A DNA stretch of 64,000 nt from positions 4,526,001-4,590,000 of the forward strand of contig OZ316894.1 of assembly GCA_973895155.1 (NCBI GenBank), in the 5' to 3' direction. A model generated the notes under the pieces. That model searched no databases. It saw only the letters and a list, made by a program, of their open reading frames with translations, and was not told the DNA's origin. Of the stretch, positions 46,083 to 57,709 are shown piece after piece. Position 1 is the first letter of the stretch. Each line of letters starts with the position of its first letter. The stretch comes from Marsupella aquatica. Taxonomy: Eukaryota > Marchantiophyta. The position numbers and the translations under genes are program-made.

Positions 46083-48313
46083 ATCAAAATGAACTCATGA
46101 ACCCGTCTATGTTGGTGGTCCTCTAGACTTGTTTTTTAGCTTGGGGTCTTGGGTTCTTTGCCCTTGCATTTTTCTGTAAGTGCAATTGGCCACCTCATCG
46201 GCCGAGGGGAAGGGGCTCTTGGGTTTGCTATTACTGGAATTGGTCTCTTCAGGTTTGGTTGGTCTATTTAAAAACGTGGCACCAAAACTAAGGACCATCT
46301 ACTAAATGTGAAGAGGTTTCAGGTCAGTTTGCCTGCATTCCATTGAGCTGAGAATCATGCAGTGGTGCTGCTGGGAGATATAACATGTTCATCCTGGAAC
46401 ATGCCTCTTTTTTTGTCTTGTAGTGACAAGTAGTTCATTTTATGATAAAAGAAGTGAGTACATGTAAAGTATATGCCAAGAAATCAATATCTGTTAATTA
46501 AGAATGAGTGACATAACACACAAAACCATAAGTACACATGCAAAGAAAAACATATTATAACCAGGAAAGTACATATTTTCACTTACTTCTAGGTAATGAC
46601 AGTCAACTCAATTAAAACCATAAATTTTGTAGAGGAAAGCGTTAGGGGAACTTAGTATACCCCATGTGCATACTTTTCAAATTCTTCTCTCACTCTCATG
46701 AGAAAAAAGAGAATTCTCTAAGGAGTGATTGAACAGGAAAGATTAAACATTTATGAGGGGAGTCAATACATTCAAAATACTCCAAGTTCCACTAAAATGA
46801 AAAGGGGTCCAAAAGTTAATCAAAATCAAAATAATACAAATGATTCACCTAGTTAAGGCACATTAAAATAAAAATACTAGACACAGAATCTTAAGACAAA
46901 ATTTGAAAGGTGGATTCACCATTATAGTAACTTCATAATTGTATGGTGCTGGGAGATTTGACCTCTCACAATCTTTCTTTGTGACCCTCATTCCAACTTA
47001 CATATCTATGTCTCCCATAATTTGAGATTTGAGATTTTTTTTTCTTTTCCCTCTCCCTGATAGAGTCTATTTCTTTGCAAACGCACTGGTACATGGCACT
47101 TTTTGGTCCACAATTATGTGTTAACTGACACATTGCTCATGGAAAACACCTTGAATGCAACCAATTTTATATTTTCTTTCCTCAGGAGATGGCAGGGAGG
47201 GAAAGGGGGAAAGTGGAGGGACATGGGGAGGGAAGGAAAAATAACAATGGGACGGGGAGACAAAAGGGGGATAATCATTTTTTCCTCCGGCCCCTTACAC
47301 CTTCACCTGCCTTGCCCTAATATGTAAATCAGACTCTCTCTAGCTGTGAGTCTTTCTTCAACTCTTCTAGACGTATACTTCTTCTATCCCTTCCTTTCAA
47401 CTTGCAATCATCCTGCATCATTGGACAACCTCTGCTTTTACCTTGCAATCATTCACTGCAAATGACAAAATTATCACAACTGCCTGGCCACAACAACAAT
47501 TCTGGGATACGCGGGTGTTGGATTGCGCCTTTGGGATAGTGTCTCCAAGTTGGGTGCTTTCTTTTCCGGCACTGTGATCTAATTATATCAGCCTTTAATT
47601 ACTTTGTCACCAAAGTAGCCTGAGATTACAATACTGTCAATGCTTTTATATTTACAATAGTGCCATGGTTTTAATACATTACAACAAACAAGGTTGCCTG
47701 GAAAACAAGTTCACCAAGGTAACCATATGCAAAAACCATGGGAGTATTCTAAGCACAAAAAAAGAGAGTTATAATATTATAATTTAGGGCAACTCTAGTG
47801 GCAATGTAATTAAATGTAATCAAAAACTGATTATTATTATATTGTTCTTAGTTCTTCTATCCTCACCAAATCAAGTTTCGTCCTACCCTCCGCAAGGATT
47901 AGCCGTCCTTCCCAGCCCCAGAGTCCCAGACGCTGCCCTTCGCAAGGATTTATGCGGTATCTCACGCCTCAGTTACGAATACTCAACGATAAGCAAGACG
48001 ACAGAAATTGATCGACAGAGAGAAGTGAAGTGAGAGAGAAGTGAAGTGCGGACAATTTGTGGAATTCTTCCATTCATCAGCGGAAGAAAGAGAGGCAGAG
48101 GAGATTTCGCGGAGGGAAAGCTCGACCTACGGTTTCTGCTCATCGTGTCTCTGTCTGGAACATTCGTTGGCGCGGCGATAGTTTTTCCTCGTGCAAGTTT
48201 CTGGAATTCTTTCATTCGTCAGCGGAGAAAGAGAGAGGCAGCGAGATAGGTTTTGGGAGCGAGTTGTGGGAAGTTCGGAGTTGGACTGGCGAGTTGGACT
48301 GAGGAAGGAAATT
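46083..48313. promoter_or_regulatory. Intergenic; right part is the RPN1 promoter and 5' UTR
   Basis: No gene supported in 46083-47840, which is AT-rich. A purine tract with G runs lies at about 47185-47275. The stretch 48000-48313 is GA-rich and is probably the RPN1 5' UTR. It holds a diverged direct repeat of about 40 bp: TGGAATTCTTCCATTCATCA at 48060 and TGGAATTCTTTCATTCGTCA at 48202, each followed by GCGGA...GAGAGGCAG. Confidence 0.5.
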
Positions 48314-51300
48314 ATGGCGCCCGACTCGAAGGAGAACGGTGAAGTGGATCAGATGGACCACGACGCACAACCGCCACCTGCTGCCAAGGGACCGCCGCAA
48401 AAGGATGCGAAGCAGAAGAAGAAGGAGGATTTGAAAAAGGATGAGGATTTGGTAAGTTGAGAGTCAGTGGCGCGACATTGTGTGGCAATCTAGCCGTTTC
48501 AGATTTTTTGCCTGTGTCTATCAGGTTTCCTTTTTTAGGTCTTCTGGCTTGGTGCGGTGACGGTCGTCGTTAGGGCGATGCTTTCTCTTGAAATCTTGGC
48601 TTATGAGGTTTATGATACATGTCTGTGCAGTCGGAAGAGGATTTGGCTCTCAAGGAGCAGCTGGAGCTGTATGTCGAAAGAGCTCAGGATTCTGATCCAG
48701 GGGTGCAGAAGTTGGCTCTCGAAAGCATGAGGTTTGTCGACTTTGAATGGTTTTAAACCCTAATTCGGTTATGATTGAATGTTCTGTAAGAACTCTCAGA
48801 GTCTTTGGTAATTAACGCATAAACCCAGAGGTAAAGATTTCGAGCTGCAGAACGAATTGTAGCACATTCAGCTGTGGAGGGTAGCGTCACTCGACAGAAC
48901 TTGCAATGGGAACTAGGGCACAGCTGAAATGATTTCCTCGAGAGATGATAGTGCTTTTCGAAGCCTGGTATCACTAGGTTATGTATTCTGTCTGTCATTC
49001 GTGCTTCTTTCTCCCCACTTTTCAATTCTGACGATAAATTGCAATTCCGTTGTGTCAATCATCGTTGCCAGGCAAGAGATTCGAACAGCGACGAGTTCCA
49101 TGACCTCCGTCCCAAAGCCTCTAAAATTTTTACGACCACATTATAAGACGCTGAAAGCTCACTACGAGATAATGACCAATACCGAATTGAAGGTATGATC
49201 ATGAAGATGTTCATGTTTGTATTGCCCGTTGGTTCGCCGATTGCAAAATTATTTTATTTTCGTTCAGTTATATCCATTTCTCCAATTGACACATCTCTCT
49301 GTTTCGTTTGGCAGACATTCCTCGCTGATATTATATCGGTGTTAGCATTGACGATGTCCGAGGAGAGTGAGAGGGTAACACAGTCCTGAACTTTATCGTT
49401 TGATCGTCACTAAGTGAAGATGTTTAGTGATTACTGATGCAAACGAACAAGTAAACTTGATTGCTCGTGTTTTTATGAATACATCATACATTAAAATGTA
49501 AAAATCGATCCTAACCGATAAGCGTTGTCAATATGGTGAGCAGGAAAGTTTAAAGTTCAGGTTGCTCGGGTCTGTCGGGGACATTGGCTCTTGGGGCCAT
49601 GAATATGTTCGGTAAGGCTCAAAGATGGGCATACTTAATGGTGCATCAAACCAGGCCATTTTCCTGTACAACAATTGCTAATTATGCCAGTATCCATTTC
49701 TAGTATGTCGAATAGCTCTATGTACTGTATTGTGTTCATTGGCTCCTGGGAGATACGGCGTCGTGTTTAGGTTTGTATAAAATATATTCAATTGTTGTCA
49801 GTTGATGATCTTCATTGCCAGGACAGTCGTAATGGTTTCCACACTAATTGGGCGGTTTTAGTTTGTTGTCACTCAAAATTTAGTTGGTGATTTTTCAGGA
49901 ACTTGGCTGGAGAGATTGGTCTGGAATTCCAAAAGCGTCAGGTAGGGTTTAGATGTGGCACGGTTTGGTGCGTTTTGACTGCAATGTTAGAAGAAGAAGC
50001 CTTCTGTTGTGCTTAGACTTCGAATATGTCTACACCAGCTTTTCTTCAGTTTGTCCTTTCATGTCTTTCGCGAGGAAGACATTTTCTCCTCTCAACCCAG
50101 TTTGAATGACAAAAAAAACGAATCCCACTATGCCCTTATGTGCAGAACTAGGTCGGTATATTCACAGTGAGTATGCTAGGTTAGTTAACTCCAAACTTTC
50201 CAATTTCTTTGTTCGCATCTTTCCTGATGTGTAAGGTTTCTTGCAGCTGGAGGAGGCATCGATCGATGATCTCATGGATCTCGTCAAGCAGATTGTGCCT
50301 TTCCATGTCAAGCACAATGCTGAACCAGAAGCTGTAGACCTACTAATGGAGGTATATAATAGATTGAGATTCTGATGCGTTCAGATAGGATGTTTTATTC
50401 AGTACTTGATTTTCTCGGAACAGCGTTCCCCCGAAGTAATTTTAACCAATGCGTGTATTTGTTTTTAGGTTGAAAGTCTTGAATTGTTGATTGGGCACAT
50501 TGACAAGGCTAACTACAAGCGGACCTGCTCATACTTGACAAGCTTTGCAAGGTTTGTTGTCAACGATTGATTTTCCTTGATTATGGATTTGATGTCATTC
50601 AACTTCTGATAAAAATGAACGAGAGGGGCGCACACGGCTTCTTGTTAAGTCAACGTTGTTTTTATCGATGTCTTTCAGTTACATGCCGGAGCCAGATGAC
50701 AAGCTCGTGCTTGATGTAGCTTACCAAATCTACAAAAAGTTTGGGAAGTACCCTGAAGCAATAAGGGTAGCACTTCGCATGGACAACACAGAGGTAGGGT
50801 AGATTCCTTTAGAGTTTTTGTGTTTCAGCTTGGGCCTTTTTAGGAATCTTGTTTACTCTGTTTTGATTGTCACTTTACTAGGAATAGTTATGTTGCTTCT
50901 ATCTAGTTGATCGCTAGGGCTAACCACAGAAGTATATCTAACAATATGAGAGAGTGATGATTACAGTATGTGAAGTCCACTTTCGAAGACTGCCCAGATT
51001 TTCTGGAAAAGCAACAGCTATGTTACATTTTGGCACGACAGGTACGTGAATCACAGTTTACAATTGCTGTCATACTTGCTGTTGAAATGACTTTGATTTC
51101 GTTGGTCAAGGCCATTCTTGTTTTGTGACCCTCGTTACTGTAGTCAACTGTTGTGGTATCCACTGTTTACGTAGCTGGCGTTTTAAAGTGGCACGTCTAA
51201 TTTTTTCTGGCAACTTACTCGTTACTGATCTTTGTCAACAGGGTGTGTCCCTCGATTTGGACGATGGTAAATTGTGCACAGAAGAGCAGAAAGACCTTTT

Positions 51301-54300
51301 GCAAGAAATCATAAGTAACAGCAAGCTGAGTGAGGGTTATCTTACTCTAGCACGTGACCTGGATGTGATGGAACCGAAAACTCCGGATGACATATACAAG
51401 GTATGAAAAACAAAGCTACAGGCCGTAAAGTGTTGTAACAGACTTTCTTGGTTTACAAACCTTATATTAAACCTCAGAACTGTAGCGAAAGGTCTGCTCA
51501 ATTTGGTTTAGGTGAAGTCCTATTAGATGGAAGTGTCTACCCTATTTAGTTAACAGATCTTTTGAGTGCAGAAAGGCTTGTTTGTACTTTCGTGTGAAAT
51601 TGTTTTGAGTGCATCGAGGCGTTTTGTTTTCTATTTAGTGGGACCTTGACTTAAATGCTCCGTGCAGGCCCATCTTGTCGATGGACGAGCAAGTTCGGTC
51701 GCAAGTGTGGATTCTGCCCGCCAAAATCTAGCGGCTACATTTGTGAACGCATTTGTGAATGCAGGGTTTGGCCATGTACGTTACCCATCTCAGAGAACTT
51801 AGACTTAGGGATGTGAGGAAAGCTTTTGGAATACGTATGGAGTGCCATGTCTGAGCTTTCTTGTTAGTATCAGTTGTGGTTGATGTCCACACATGCTAGG
51901 CAGAGGTGAATGTGTATTGTATATGGGCATTTCATTGAACCTAGTGGTGCTTATGCTTGTATTAATCGGACGGGAAGACATCTGTATCATTTACAACTAG
52001 AGAATCTGATCAGAACTACTCAAAAACCTGTTGCTGAGCTGTTTCATGAGTTTCTGAAAGTGCGTGATTTTTTGGGCAGGACAAGTTGATGACAGCGCCA
52101 TCGGTTGAATCATCAACCGGCAGCAGCTCCGGGAATTGGCTATTTAAAAATAAGGAGCATGGTAAAGCCAGTGCTGCAGCAAGTCTGGTAAGTATCTCAT
52201 GTTGGATATGTTAAGCCAGCCATGTGCACGATTTGGGAACCTTTTTGGACAAGATAGATTGAAAGCATCTTCTAATAGATACTAAATCGTTTTATTACTT
52301 AGGCCAATCTTGAATATCAATGGGATTTTACCTCGAAGATAGAATCATACTTTTTCCTGATCTCCAAGTACTTCTGTGTTATGTTTAAGTCATGAATGAT
52401 ACCCAGCTCCTTATGAAAGCGTTGATGGGTGAATTGACACTTCTCTCAACTTACTCTTTGCGAGCAGCAAGGGCACTAACTTCGACTTCCGTTTGCAGGG
52501 CCTCATTGTTTTGTGGGATGTTGATGGTGGGTTACCTCAAGTTGACAAATACCTCTACAGCAATGACAATCATGTTATTGCCGGTGCCCTCTTAGCTGTT
52601 GGAGTGGTCAATTGCGGTGTTCGAAATGAGTGTGATCCGGTATGAAACGTTTTATTTTATAGTGTGTTGCTAATGGTCGAGCTTCTTTCCAAACAATGCT
52701 TGCAACTTATCTAAAACTCCTGTAAGTTTGCTGTCTTATATAATTGGTGAAATGCAGGCTTATGCACTACTATATGAATCTACAACAAAGGAAGACTCCA
52801 CAATTCGAATTGGTGCAATTATGGGACTTGGACTAGCTTATGCAGGCTCTCAAAAGGAAGAGGTTTGTTTTGGTTTTTGTTTCTGTTCAGTCCTTTGTCG
52901 AAAAGCCCTATGAACTTCACAGTTTGAAACATTTTACAGGAGTTTTAACTTTTGAGCCCTCGTCATGGTTTTCACATCAACATGTGGTCCTGGGCATGAT
53001 GTGATGTAGTGCAGCACTGTATTCAATTGTTTTGTGTCCCGGGTGGAGTTGAATGACTTAGGTGGTTCGCTATATTTTCTGATTTGTGGTAGGGGTTTTG
53101 GAGACTATGTTTCTGAGATACATATATTTTCTGTCGTTGTATTATAGGTTTTGGAGCTGTTAACTCCAATCCTAACAGATTCTAAGGTTGGCATTGATGT
53201 TGCTGGATTTGCGGCCATATCATTGGGACTTGTCTATGTGGGTTCTTGTCATGAGGAAGTTGCCCAATCGATATTACATGCTTTGATGGAGAGGAGTGAG
53301 GCTGAGCTTGGAGAGCCCATGGGTCGCTTCCTTTGTCATGGCCTTGGACTTTTGTATCTTGGCAAGCAGGTAGAGCATCGCTTTCATTATCTTGTCTTGA
53401 GTATATAACGGCAGCTGCCTTGAACCTTTATTCTGATGATTGTTTGTTTAAATCGTATAATTCATCTCGACGGTTTATTGCTGTTAATAGCAATATTTTC
53501 TCAACTCTACCTTTTTGTTCGCTGGTACCATAATGGATTTCATGGCTGCAATGAAGATCAGTGAGATTCAAATAGCAACTTTAGCTCGTTACATGCCAGT
53601 GAAGCCTCACCTAATTTTTGCCCTAGATGTTAGTTCTGTTTTCTTTTAGTTGCATTTGTAGGCCGTAATATCGTGGAGCCTCGTATTGTCTGAAGTTAAT
53701 TCTAGAGCAATTGAAAATGGGATTCCGATATCTTGAGGGACTGATTGCTTATTGTCTGGAGCAGGAAGCTGTTGACGCAACAATGGAAGTGGCCAAGACT
53801 TTAAATCCGAAGATTTCGCAGTATCTGCAGGTTACGTTGGACTCATGTGCATATGCCGGTTCAGGCAATGTGCTCAAGGTACATTTTTTGGTACCTGTTT
53901 TTGGTTAAATATAGAATTTCATCGCAGTCTCTGTCTTGGTTTTTCTCTTTGACATGCTGTAAGACGGGAGTTTTTCCTTTTGCATCTGACTTTCTTGTCA
54001 CAGTTGATAATTAGTCACGATGTGAACTGAATGTCTCACTGCCAGTTATTTACTGAGAAGTTTCCTTTCAACCTGGAATAAATTAAGGGACACAAATGAA
54101 GAACCCAGCCAAAGTTGGATTCGTTTAATTTCAAGAATTGGATCAGACTTGGAAACTTGGGTGTTGAATTCTTCACATTTACCCTAAAAGCCTAATAGTA
54201 TAAAAAAATTGAGACAATAATGATCGGCAACTTAAATCATCCAGGTCTTGGAGTTGGAGTGATTGAAATGAAAGGACTCAAGGTTCATCATGACTAGACG

Positions 54301-57300
54301 AGCTACACTATTTAGAGCTCGTGCATTAGACAACAAGGCCACCCTAGGCGCCAAACCAAGCAATGCGTCCTTCTCCTGCAGACCTCAAGTCCAGTAATGC
54401 AGTCGCTCATTCAAGAGTTTCTTGAAAAAAAAGAAAATATGAAACACATATCAAAAGAAGATCCTTTGACCTTGATTTTATAGACTACCCTTACATGTAA
54501 AGCTTATCTACCCCAACCTTTTCACGTAACACTGGCAGGTTAAATCAAGGGCTGCTAGACAGGCACAGGAGTGGAAATATGTTGAAGTTGAAAACCTGGT
54601 TATTCCAGGAAGATGGGAACCTGGAGTTTGTCAGTTCCGTTGCACCTTTTGCAATAAAACAATTTTAGGAGGATTGAAAAGATTACGGCATCATCTGGGT
54701 GATGTACCTGGTGCAGATGTGTCTGGTTGCAAATCAGCTCCTCCTCATGTGAAAGATGCAGTTAGGAAAGTATTAGCCAAATCTAGTAGTTCCCTCCCAC
54801 TTATACATCCAAAGGTTAGTGCCTTCCAAATCTGGTTTTCCCTATACCCAAAGGGTCCTTCTGCACCATCTCCATTTCGTCCATAAACCTTTGAAACGGT
54901 TGTACATGATTTCCAAAATATTGCTGTTATGATCATGTGGGGATGTATTACCATTCATCGGGTAATGATCTCCTCGTTTTCAGTGGTCAATACCTTCGGA
55001 GTCAACGAACACTGAGATGTCCAGAGTTAGATCGGTCTGATACTCGATCCAACAATTGAGTCCCTGGTAATTTTGTGGGTCAAGATTTGGCAACCACAGC
55101 GCCGTGGTTTTATCGGGAGCCGGGGTGGTAAACCTATAAACAGTGAATTGCATCGTCTCTCTCTACGTTCTATAACTGGTACACCGACCCTTATAAGATT
55201 TGACCAGAGAGAGACATTTAAATCTTGTGGAAAGAATTAATGGAACTCAGGCACATTGCTCTCTTAATCTAGAGTAGGAGAGATTCCAAAAATTCATTTC
55301 AAGAGAAATTGACGCCAAGGAATACTAGGACAGAAGAAGTCTTTACTGGCACATGTCGTGGGGGCCCGGGGCTGTTTCCTCTCTGGTATGGGAAGTTGCT
55401 GTCAATATTGGAAGGCTAGTACAGATTCTCATTGTGCTGGTTGTATGTCAACAGGTACAGCGCTTGCTCGGTTTATGCGCAGATCACCTAGAAAAAGGGG
55501 AGAGTCATCAAGCTCCTGCTGTTCTAGGTATTGCTCTGGTGGCTATGGCGGAGGAGCTTGGCTTGGACATGGCCATTCGCTCATTAGAGCACCTGTTGCA
55601 ATATGGCGAACAGAATATTAGGCGAGCAGTTCCTTTGGCTCTTGGCATTCTATCTATATCTAATCCAAAGGTGAGATTCCCATCTCTTCAGCTCAGACGA
55701 AGGTATCTTCTCTTTACCTGTCGTTAGAATCGGTTCTTTTGTCGGTAGTTTGCGATTACAGATGCAGGTTGGGCGTTGAGATTGCTTTTTACTGCTGTTT
55801 CAGTCTCCTGTTTTTGCGTTAGTTTTGCGACAGAACTGAGAAGTAAATTTGACACTGCAGTTATGCTTGTTCGTTTTTGCAGATAACTGTGATGGACACC
55901 CTTAGCCGACTTAGCCATGACAGTGATTCAGAAGTGGCCATGGTAAAGTTCACTCAAAGCTGAAGACTAATTCTTTTGCCGTGTCTACTAGCAGTAAACT
56001 CTAATTGGCGGCACTGAGAATATTTTATTCCATAGGAGTCATTATGGTGCCGGATTCATCTTAGCAAGCTTGCTCTCTATAACCTTTCTAACTTTTGTTT
56101 GTCTTCGAGTCAGAAGTTTTTCGTTTACGTCATCGCATGCGTTGGCTCGCCTGCATATATCTTCTTTTCTGGACATACCTGAGACTAGATTGCTTTGGAA
56201 TTTAAGGTTTCTTTGAGTGGGACACTTTTGGTAATGGTTTTTATCTTCATGTACAGGCTGCCACAATGTCTCTTGGTTTAATTGGAGCTGGAACCAACAA
56301 CGCCCGTATTGCTGGCATGCTTAGGAATTTGTCCAGTTACTACTACAAGGAACCGAGCCTTCTATTTTGTGTATGGTCCCTTGGATTTATCCCTGTACTT
56401 CAAATTTTACGCATTCAAGTACTCGTTTATCCATTTGTTGCCTCTTACAGGTTCAGGGATGTCAGCTACTCGATCCCTTACAGTTGTGTGTGATGTACTT
56501 ACGTACAATATTCAGCTTTTGTGGCTCCCTCCTGGGGTTCCTGACAGGATTGTGTGAAATTTGAATGCAGGTTAGGATTGCCCAAGGGCTGGTGCATATG
56601 GGAAAGGGATTGCTCTCCCTGAATCCGTACCATTCTGACAGATTTTTACTATCAAAGTACGTCTCTACCATAGATGTTCCCTAGTTATATTCGTAAATGT
56701 TCAGATTCTCTGTGATAAATAGCTGGTGGATGTAAGTCCTAAGCTTTTGCGACCTTCAGTATCACACGTAGATTGTGGGGACCTCTCCCTTAATTTGAAC
56801 CGCTCTGGCGTTTGTGGTGCAGTGTTGCCCTGGCAGGGCTTATGACCTTCTTACTTGGATGCCTGGACATGAAAGCTATCATTCTCGGGAAGTACCACTA
56901 TGTGTTGTATTACCTCGTTATGGCCATGCAGGTTGGTAGCATCTGAATCAAGTTACGGTTATTAAAAGTGTGTAGTCTCTAGAATCAGATACAGGTTGGA
57001 AGAATGGTAGTTTGACATACAGCTACCTGTGGGACATTGGACTGTGTTTTGTCCTCCGTTTTTGTAGACTCTTATTTCAGATTGTGGCGTTGAGTGTATT
57101 CCATCATTCCTCCAATAGGTGGTACCTTAGATAATTGATGTTCTGTAATGTTTTAGTAACTAAAGAGTATATTGTCGAGCAATTCTATTTTGATCATTTG
57201 TGGAGAATAGCGCATATATTCCTGACGACTTGCTGAGTAGGCAGTCTGGAAAGGAACTAACTTATTGCTTGCCTGCAGCCACGGATGCTCATAACTCTTG

Positions 57301-57709
57301 ATGAGAACTTAAAGCCTTTGTCGGTGCCAGTACGAGTGGGCCAGGCTGTCGATGTCGTGGGTCAAGCAGGTCGGCCCAAGACCATCACTGGTTTCCAGAC
57401 CCATACAACTCCTGTTCTTCTAGCAACTGGTGATAGAGCCGAGCTAGCGACAGAGAAGTAAGTTGACTCCCTTCACCTCGTTAACCTCTGGAAGTGCAAT
57501 GATTTATTCAGTATGAGGCTGTTTATTTCTGATTCCTATTGTAATGAATGATTGGGAACGCATTATTCATTATAGCGGATGCTGAGTCGGCTTTGACATT
57601 AAGGCGTGTTGTTGCTGATTGCAGATACCTACCACTGTCATCTGTACTAGAGGGATTTGTTATTCTAAAGCCAAATCCTGACTATCAACACGATCATCTG
57701 AGCAGTTAA
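48314..57709 (+). CDS. RPN1: RPN1 / PSMD2, 26S proteasome regulatory particle base subunit
   Basis: Non-ATPase scaffold of the 19S base that docks ubiquitin-like shuttle factors and Ubp6. It has 24 exons in agreeing phases: 48314-48451, 48631-48731, 49072-49192, 49315-49374, 49544-49611, 49899-49941, 50247-50351, 50469-50551, 50679-50793, 50967-51041, 51242-51400, 51668-51775, 52080-52187, 52499-52639, 52758-52862, 53148-53369, 53765-53878, 55455-55670, 55883-55942, 56257-56370, 56571-56656, 56823-56931, 57279-57457, 57625-57709. This gives 904 aa (Arabidopsis about 890). The Lys-rich N-terminus ([16 protein letters not shown]), PC repeats ([33 protein letters not shown]) and the C-terminal [11 protein letters not shown] all fit. 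AATAAA follows the stop at 57744-57749. Intron 17 (1.6 kb) contains an in-phase BED zinc-finger segment, annotated separately. Confidence 0.97.
54539..54814 (+). CDS. In-frame BED-type zinc-finger segment in RPN1 intron 17 (possible cassette exon)
   Basis: A 92-codon stop-free segment with an acceptor (ACTGGCAG|GT) and a donor (CCAAAG|GTTAGT). Its length is a multiple of three, and it is in phase 0, like the donor of RPN1 exon 17 and the acceptor of exon 18, so inclusion would keep RPN1 in frame. It encodes a plant hAT-type BED finger: W12 and W26, then C35-x2-C38 ([11 protein letters not shown]), H51/H52 ([19 protein letters not shown]) and C64, followed by [16 protein letters not shown]. 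Downstream intron sequence shows no hAT catalytic domain. It could be an exonised transposase domain, the first exon of a lost hAT element, or an unspliced relic. Inclusion in RPN1 mRNA is inference. Confidence 0.6.
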
